64,000 bases of DNA. Source: Spirochaetaceae bacterium (GTDB taxonomy: Bacteria > Spirochaetota > Spirochaetia > Treponematales > Breznakiellaceae). The stretch's first letter is position 1, and the number at the start of each line of letters is the position of its first letter. Position numbers and translations under genes: made by a program. The notes under the pieces were generated by a model. The model was given only the letters and a program-made list of their open reading frames with translations. It was not told where the DNA came from and searched no databases. Below are positions 58,189 through 64,000 of the stretch, piece after piece. Where the stretch lies: contig JAITJI010000102.1 in NCBI GenBank assembly GCA_031279015.1, positions 1 through 64,000 on the forward strand. The letters run 5' to 3'.

Positions 58189-60486
58189 ATGGCGGTTATA
58201 GCCGAAGAAACAGTACCGGGAACAGAGGCGGGGAAAAAATCCCGGAATACAAAAACCGCCGGGAAGCGGAAACCCGCAAAGACCCGCAAGACCGCAAAGG
58301 AGCAGGACTCCGTGAAGGAACAAAAACCCACGAAGACCCGCAAGGCCGCAAAGGAACAGGACTCCGTAAAGGAACAAAAACCCGCAAAGGATCGCAGGAC
58401 CCTCGTTATTGTAGAATCCCCCGCCAAGGCAAAAACCATTGAAAAGTACCTTGGCCCCGCCTATATGGTTAAAGCCTCCATGGGGCATCTCATCGATCTG
58501 CCAAAGTCACGGCTGGCCATCGATGTGTCCCGTGATTTTGAGCCCGAATACATCACCGTCAGGGGACGGGCAAAACTGTTAAAGGAACTCCAGGGAGATG
58601 CCAAAAAAGCGGATACCGTACTTCTGGCGAGTGATAACGACCGGGAGGGGGAGGCCATTGCCTGGCATCTGCGGAACGCCATTATCGCCAAAACCAAAAA
58701 GGTCCCCATACACCGGATAGCCTTCAACGAAATCACCCCCATGGCCATACAGAAGGCGGTAACCAATCCGTCCGCCATCGATGAGGCAAAGGTGAACGCC
58801 CAGAAGGCCCGGCGGGTACTGGATCGGCTGGTGGGCTATAACCTATCCCCCCTGCTCTGGAAGAAGGTTAAGAATGGCCTATCCGCAGGACGGGTTCAGT
58901 CCGTGGCCCTGCGGCTTATCTGTGAACGGGAAAAGGATGTGGAGTCCTTTATTCCTGAAGAATACTGGACTCTGGAGGTGGATTTTAAGGTAGGGAAATC
59001 CCTTTTTACCGCCCAGCTCATATCCTGGCAGGGTGTTAAGCCCGAACTGAAAAACGAAAAGGCCGTTACCCTTATCAGGGACCAGGTTGCCGGGGCGGAC
59101 TGTTTTGTTGCGGATATCCGGGAAATCGAAAAGACCGTAAGGCCCAAGCCGCCTTTTACCACCTCCCAGCTTCAACAGACCGCGGCCAACCGGCTGGGTT
59201 TTACCAGCAAGAAAACCATGCAGATTGCCCAGCAGCTCTACGAAGGGGTGAATATAGGTAATTCCCGGGTGGGGCTTATAACCTATATGCGTACCGATTC
59301 GATCCGGATATCCCAGGTTGCCCTTGAGGAAGTCCGGGACTGGCTGGGGAAGGAGTTCCCCGGAGAGCTTCCGGAAAAAGCGATAGAATACACCGTGGGG
59401 AAGAAGGCCCAGGATGCCCACGAGGCGATTCGGCCTACCTATGTCACCTATACTCCCGAAGATCTCAAGGAGTCCCTTTCCCGGGATCATCTGCGCCTTT
59501 ACACGATTATTTGGGAACGTTTTGTGTCAAGCCAGATGAAACCCGCTAAAACTAAAACCGTCAGTGTTGATATACAGGCCGGTGAGGGGATCTTCCGGAT
59601 CGCCGGTACAAAGATCGTTGAAAAGGGGTTTTACAGGGTTATAAAACTCCTTGCCTCCCGGGAGGAAAAGGGGAATCCCTATCCCCCCCTCAAGATCGGT
59701 GACCGGGTGAAGGCAGAGAGCTTCTACCCTGAACAGCACTTTACCCAGGGACCGCCCCGGTTCACCGATGCGTCCATCGTTAAAACCCTGGAGGAAAGGG
59801 GCATCGGCCGTCCTTCAACCTACGCTCCTATCATATCGGTGCTTTTGGACCGGTATTATGTAACCCGTTCAAACAAGCAGCTTATCCCTACCGTTTTGGG
59901 CAGGATGATCTGTGATATGCTGGTTGAATACTTCCCCCGGGTGGTGGATACCGCCTTTACCGCCTCTATGGAAACCAAACTTGATGAGGTGGAAGAAAAC
60001 CATATCCGCTGGCCCGACATGATCCGGGAATTCTGGGATCCCTTTAAAGAGCAGGTGGATGAGGTGGGGAAAACCCTGGAATCCTTTAAGGGATCCCTGG
60101 ACGAGCCCACGGATCATATCTGTGAAAAATGCGGCAAACCCATGGTGAAGAAACTGGGTCGTTTTGGATTTTTCCTGGCCTGTTCCGGTTTCCCCGAATG
60201 CCACAACACCCGTTCCATTCCCCTGGCTAAGTGTCCCCGCTGCGGCGGCGATATTGTAGCCCGTAAGACCCGGGGGCGGGGCAAGGAATTCTACGGCTGT
60301 ACCAATTATCCGGAATGTGACTTCATCAGCCACTTTAAGCCCATCGATCAGAACTGTCCAAAATGCGGGCAGTTTCTGGTGGAAAAGTACGACAAAAGAA
60401 ATGGTTTCCACAAGGCCTGTATCAATGAGAACTGTGACTATCTGCACTCCGATGATGATGAGGAATCGTTCCATGGCAAAGAGTAA
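58189..60486 (+). CDS. topA: DNA topoisomerase I
   Basis: LVIVESPAKAKTIEKYLG, ASDNDREGEAIAWHL, LITYMRTDSIRIS, C-terminal zinc-finger Cys motifs. Confidence 0.95.
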   Translation: MAVIAEETVPGTEAGKKSRNTKTAGKRKPAKTRKTAKEQDSVKEQKPTKTRKAAKEQDSVKEQKPAKDRRTLVIVESPAKAKTIEKYLGPAYMVKASMGHLIDLPKSRLAIDVSRDFEPEYITVRGRAKLLKELQGDAKKADTVLLASDNDREGEAIAWHLRNAIIAKTKKVPIHRIAFNEITPMAIQKAVTNPSAIDEAKVNAQKARRVLDRLVGYNLSPLLWKKVKNGLSAGRVQSVALRLICEREKDVESFIPEEYWTLEVDFKVGKSLFTAQLISWQGVKPELKNEKAVTLIRDQVAGADCFVADIREIEKTVRPKPPFTTSQLQQTAANRLGFTSKKTMQIAQQLYEGVNIGNSRVGLITYMRTDSIRISQVALEEVRDWLGKEFPGELPEKAIEYTVGKKAQDAHEAIRPTYVTYTPEDLKESLSRDHLRLYTIIWERFVSSQMKPAKTKTVSVDIQAGEGIFRIAGTKIVEKGFYRVIKLLASREEKGNPYPPLKIGDRVKAESFYPEQHFTQGPPRFTDASIVKTLEERGIGRPSTYAPIISVLLDRYYVTRSNKQLIPTVLGRMICDMLVEYFPRVVDTAFTASMETKLDEVEENHIRWPDMIREFWDPFKEQVDEVGKTLESFKGSLDEPTDHICEKCGKPMVKKLGRFGFFLACSGFPECHNTRSIPLAKCPRCGGDIVARKTRGRGKEFYGCTNYPECDFISHFKPIDQNCPKCGQFLVEKYDKRNGFHKACINENCDYLHSDDDEESFHGKE
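58279..58386 (+). repeat. Two 54-bp in-frame tandem repeats in the topA N-terminus
   Basis: Encodes KTRKTAKEQDSVKEQKPT / KTRKAAKEQDSVKEQKPA. Confidence 0.9.
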
Positions 60487-61393
60487 AACAGACGCCGATA
60501 TGATAGAAGACTACTGTACCTATCTCCGTGCAGTACGGCGTATCTCCGCACGGACCCTCCTGGCCTACGGGAAGGATCTGGACAACTTTTCCCGTTACGG
60601 CGGGGAGCGGGGCACGAAACTCCTGTCGGTGGAATCCGCCGACATTCAGAGTTTTATCACGGAACTTGGAGAGCGGGGTATGGCGTCGGTCAGCGTTAAC
60701 CGGGTTCTCTCCTCCATCCGGGGGTTTTACCGCTGGCTTCTGCGATACGGCCTGCTGAACAGGGATCCTACGGAATCCCTCAGAAACCTTAAGACCCCCA
60801 AAACCTTGCCGGTGTTTCTCTGGGAAGGGGAGATGGCGGACTTCGCCGAGCTTCCCGATACCGCCAAGATCCTCTGGCCCTGCCGGGATAAGGCGATTAT
60901 CCTGGTGATGTATTCTGCGGGACTGCGAATATCCGAGACCGCCGGCCTGACCCTGGAGGCCCTGGAGGGGGATCTCAGCGGGGCCAGGGTTATTGGCAAG
61001 GGGAACAGGGAACGGTATGTTTTTTTTTCCGGGGAAGCCCAGGAGGCCCTGAAGCTTTGGCTGCCCGTCCGGAACATGCGGGTTAAGGCTGTCGAGTCCG
61101 GCGGCAAAGCTCCCACGAACAGGCTTTTTATAAACCGGAAGGGAGGGGCCATTTCCATCCCCGGCCTGCGGTGGATCATCACTAAATACGCCGAAAAATC
61201 GGGATTACAGAAAAATGTACATCCCCATGCATTGCGGCACAGTTTTGCTACCCATCTGGTTAATTCCGGTTGTGATGTCCGGGTGGTACAGGAACTGTTG
61301 GGTCATGCGAGTCTCTCCACAACCCAGCGGTATACCCACGTGGATATTGAGGGCTTAAAGCGGGTTCATTCCGAGGCGCATCCCCACGGATAG
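60473..61393 (+). CDS. Tyrosine recombinase XerC/XerD family (second)
   Basis: [40 protein letters not shown]. Confidence 0.9.
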   Translation: MAKSKTDADMIEDYCTYLRAVRRISARTLLAYGKDLDNFSRYGGERGTKLLSVESADIQSFITELGERGMASVSVNRVLSSIRGFYRWLLRYGLLNRDPTESLRNLKTPKTLPVFLWEGEMADFAELPDTAKILWPCRDKAIILVMYSAGLRISETAGLTLEALEGDLSGARVIGKGNRERYVFFSGEAQEALKLWLPVRNMRVKAVESGGKAPTNRLFINRKGGAISIPGLRWIITKYAEKSGLQKNVHPHALRHSFATHLVNSGCDVRVVQELLGHASLSTTQRYTHVDIEGLKRVHSEAHPHG

Positions 61394-61430
61394 CGGTTCC
61401 GCTGTATATAAAAGGCAAGGAGTAAGGCCG

Positions 61431-62042
61431 ATGAGAAAGTCGATTGATGATAAAAAAAGATACCGGTTTGGGAATTCTCCTTCCCCGGAAAAGCGGATTC
61501 GTTCCACCACGGTTCTTGCGGTTAGGCGGGATGGAAAGGTGGCTATGGCCGGGGACGGGCAGGTAACCTTTGGGGAAACGGTGATGAAAAACAACGCCCG
61601 CAAGGTCCGGCGGCTTTTAGACGGCAAGGTTCTCTGCGGGTTTGCGGGGGCTACGGCGGATGCCTTTACCCTCTTTGACCGGTTTGAGGAGAAGCTGAAG
61701 GAATATTCCGGGGATCTTACCCGGGCGGCGGTGGAGCTTGCCACCGACTGGCGTACCGACCGATCCCTCAGGCGGCTGGAGGCCATGCTCCTTGTGGCGG
61801 ATATTAATAAGACCCTCCTCATCTCCGGTACGGGGGATGTGGTGGAACCGGCCACCAGCGCCCTTGCCATTGGCTCCGGTGGCAACTTTGCCTATGCCGC
61901 CGCCCTGGCCTTTCTTGAGGGGAGCTCCTTTTCCGCAGCGGAGATTGCCGAACGCAGTTTGCGAATAGCCGGGGAGATCTGTATCTATACGAACGGACAT
62001 ATTACACTGGAAGAACTTGTTCCTTCAGAGGAACCCAAATGA
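61431..62042 (+). CDS. hslV: ATP-dependent protease subunit HslV
   Basis: [38 protein letters not shown]. Confidence 0.95.
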   Translation: MRKSIDDKKRYRFGNSPSPEKRIRSTTVLAVRRDGKVAMAGDGQVTFGETVMKNNARKVRRLLDGKVLCGFAGATADAFTLFDRFEEKLKEYSGDLTRAAVELATDWRTDRSLRRLEAMLLVADINKTLLISGTGDVVEPATSALAIGSGGNFAYAAALAFLEGSSFSAAEIAERSLRIAGEICIYTNGHITLEELVPSEEPK

Positions 62043-62070
62043 CAGGCAGGATGAGAAGGGGCGAACAAAT

Positions 62071-63648
62071 ATGAATGATAAAAATCTTGACCGGCTGACT
62101 CCCCGGGAGATTGTGGCGGAATTGGATAAGTACATTGTAGGCCAGAAGAAGGCTAAACGGGCCGTGGCGGTGGCCCTGCGCAACCGGATCCGCCGGCTCA
62201 AACTGGACCCGGAGCTGCGGGAGGATATTGCTCCCAAGAACATCCTGATGATCGGCCCCACCGGGGTGGGCAAGACCGAGATTGCCCGGCGGCTGGCCAA
62301 ACTGGCGGGTTCTCCCTTTATCAAGGTGGAGGCCACCAAATACACCGAGGTAGGCTATGTGGGCCGGGATGTAGAATCCATGATCCGGGATCTCATGGCT
62401 GCGGGAGTCCAGATGGTAAAACAGGAGATGCAGGAGTCCGTCACCGCCGATGCGAAAAAACGGGCCGAAGAGGCGCTGCTGGATCTGCTCCTCCCGGGGA
62501 CCGGCAAAAAAAACCGGGAAAACCGGCAGCCGTCAGGGCCGGTGGTACGGCCCATGGGCGCCTTTTCCATCAACCCAAATAATTCGGGGGCTTCCGGGCC
62601 GTCCCTTATGGGCGCCGCCATTCAGGTGGGGATTCCCTCCGTGATGAACCGGAAGTCCGGAACCCCGGACAGGGAAGAGGAAGACCCCGCCGACGGAGAG
62701 GAGGCGGCGGACAGCAGACCCATAGAACCGAACATCGCCGAAGACAGGGCCGGGAAAACCGGCGCCGCGGCATCTACCCGGGAAAAGTTTCGGGCCATGC
62801 TCCGGGAGGGAAAACTGGAAGACCGGATGGTGGAGATTACCGTAAGCCAGAATCCCCAGTTTCCCGCAATAGAGATGATGGGGGGTGGCCTGGAGGAACT
62901 GGAATCGAGCCTTTCGGGGCTTGCCGGATTTTTTGGGGGAAACAAAAAAAAGAAACTCGTTTCCGTCAGCCGCGCCCGGGAGATCCTCATCGCCGAGGAA
63001 TCGGAAAAACTCATTGACCGGGATCGGGTAAGCGACGAAGCCCGGCAGCGGGTGGAGGAAACGGGGATCGTTTTCATCGACGAGATCGACAAGATAGCCG
63101 TCCGGGGTGACCGGGGGGGCGGACCGGATGTGTCCCGGGAGGGGGTGCAGCGGGATATTCTTCCCATCGTGGAGGGAGCCACGGTAAACACCAAATGGGG
63201 CCCGGTGAATACGGATCACATCCTCTTTGTGGCCGCGGGGGCCTTTAATGTCAGCAAGCCCTCGGATCTGATCCCCGAACTCCAGGGCCGTTTTCCCCTG
63301 CGGGTGGAACTGGAATCCCTGGGCAAGGCGGAATTTCTGCGGATCCTGACGGAGCCTAAGAACGCCCTGACCAGGCAGTACATTGACCTTTTGGCGACGG
63401 AAAATGTGGACATTGAATTTACCCCGGAAGCGGTGGAACGGCTTGCCGCCCTGGCGGCGGATGTCAATTCCCGGTTGGAGAATATCGGCGCCCGGCGGCT
63501 CCACACGATCATGGAGACCCTGCTGGAGAATCTTTCCTTTGAGGCGCCGGACATAGCTCCCGCCAGGATCCCCATAACTGAAACCTACGTTAACGAGCGG
63601 CTTGCCAGCATCGTGACCGATCAGGATCTGGGGAGGTATATACTATGA
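62071..63648 (+). CDS. hslU: ATP-dependent protease ATPase subunit HslU
   Basis: [80 protein letters not shown]. Confidence 0.95.
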   Translation: MNDKNLDRLTPREIVAELDKYIVGQKKAKRAVAVALRNRIRRLKLDPELREDIAPKNILMIGPTGVGKTEIARRLAKLAGSPFIKVEATKYTEVGYVGRDVESMIRDLMAAGVQMVKQEMQESVTADAKKRAEEALLDLLLPGTGKKNRENRQPSGPVVRPMGAFSINPNNSGASGPSLMGAAIQVGIPSVMNRKSGTPDREEEDPADGEEAADSRPIEPNIAEDRAGKTGAAASTREKFRAMLREGKLEDRMVEITVSQNPQFPAIEMMGGGLEELESSLSGLAGFFGGNKKKKLVSVSRAREILIAEESEKLIDRDRVSDEARQRVEETGIVFIDEIDKIAVRGDRGGGPDVSREGVQRDILPIVEGATVNTKWGPVNTDHILFVAAGAFNVSKPSDLIPELQGRFPLRVELESLGKAEFLRILTEPKNALTRQYIDLLATENVDIEFTPEAVERLAALAADVNSRLENIGARRLHTIMETLLENLSFEAPDIAPARIPITETYVNERLASIVTDQDLGRYIL

Positions 63649-63688
63649 TGATTGGGCTTAGTTTCTTAAACTGTCCCCTACTAATTCC

Positions 63689-63716
63689 TAATGCCCCCTA
63701 CCGGTACTGCCGATGT
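63689..63716 (+). promoter_or_regulatory. Possible sigma-28 (FliA)-like promoter before flgB
   Basis: TAAT-N16-GCCGATGT, near the TAAA-N15-GCCGATAA consensus. Confidence 0.4.
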
Positions 63717-63749
63717 TAAGATAGAGCGTTTTTTTTGGAGAGGATTTTT

Positions 63750-64000
63750 ATGGTAAATAATTTTACAAAAACGGTGGATCTCCTGCATCGGGCCATGGAC
63801 GCCAGTCTTATCAGGCGAAGCGTTATCGCCAATAACCTGGCAAACGCGGAAGTTCCCAATTTTAAGCGTTCAGAAGTGAATTTTGAAAGCGAGCTGAAGA
63901 AAGCCCTGGAGACGGAAAAACAACGTCCTGCCCTGGAGTTGACCTTGACGGATTCCAAACACATTCCCAATTGGCGGGAACGGGATTACCGGGAGGTACA
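63750..64000 (+). CDS. flgB: Flagellar basal-body rod protein FlgB (5' part, runs off the window)
   Basis: MVNNFTKTVDLLHRAMDASLIRRSVIANNLANAEVPNFKRSEVNFE. Confidence 0.9.
   Translation, partial: MVNNFTKTVDLLHRAMDASLIRRSVIANNLANAEVPNFKRSEVNFESELKKALETEKQRPALELTLTDSKHIPNWRERDYREV

Noticed and set aside
62533-63504. 323-aa antisense ORF opposite hslU
   Set aside because: Shadow ORF; hslU motifs are unambiguous.
1-64000. CRISPR array, tRNA, rRNA, prophage or defence island
   Set aside because: No regularly spaced repeats, tRNA T-loop/acceptor patterns, rRNA stretches, capsid/terminase or known defence proteins were recognised by eye; tRNAscan and Infernal runs would be decisive.

Overview
This is a spirochaetal (Treponema-like) chromosomal window, moderately GC-rich. 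The taxonomic call rests on two adjacent FlaA-type flagellar sheath proteins, a TatT/TatP-type TRAP operon, and a dcw-topA-xer-hslVU-flgB gene order. After about 1.3 kb of decayed or mobile-like DNA (structured repeat, group II intron-like fragment, ABC-permease remnant), the window is dense housekeeping sequence. Contents in order: nifS/thiI, a WecA-like transferase, thrA, a glycerol-1-P dehydrogenase-like gene, an aminotransferase, hisS, an SbcCD/YhaNO-like pair, a phosphosugar mutase, the TRAP operon, an rpoD-like sigma factor, a LysM/degenerate M23 protein, oadGAB, lipA plus a split lipoate ligase, a c-di-GMP HD-GYP protein, a ZapA-ManA fusion, infC-rpmI-rplT, fba, FlaA-like genes, then mraZ-rsmH-ftsL-murF-mraY-ftsW-ftsQ-ftsA-ftsZ-xer-dprA-topA-xer-hslVU-flgB. 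No CRISPR array, rRNA, tRNA or defence island was recognised. The best leads are: a single ORF joining ZapA to mannose-6-phosphate isomerase; tandem biotinyl domains in OadA plus a third, lysine-less biotinyl-like domain on OadB; five exact 10-bp-phased repeats before mraZ; apparent CUG starts for hisS and ftsA; a Rad50-like ATPase with a transmembrane hairpin at its coiled-coil apex; and a bipartite lipoate ligase. All protein identities come from reading sequence motifs; no database search was run.
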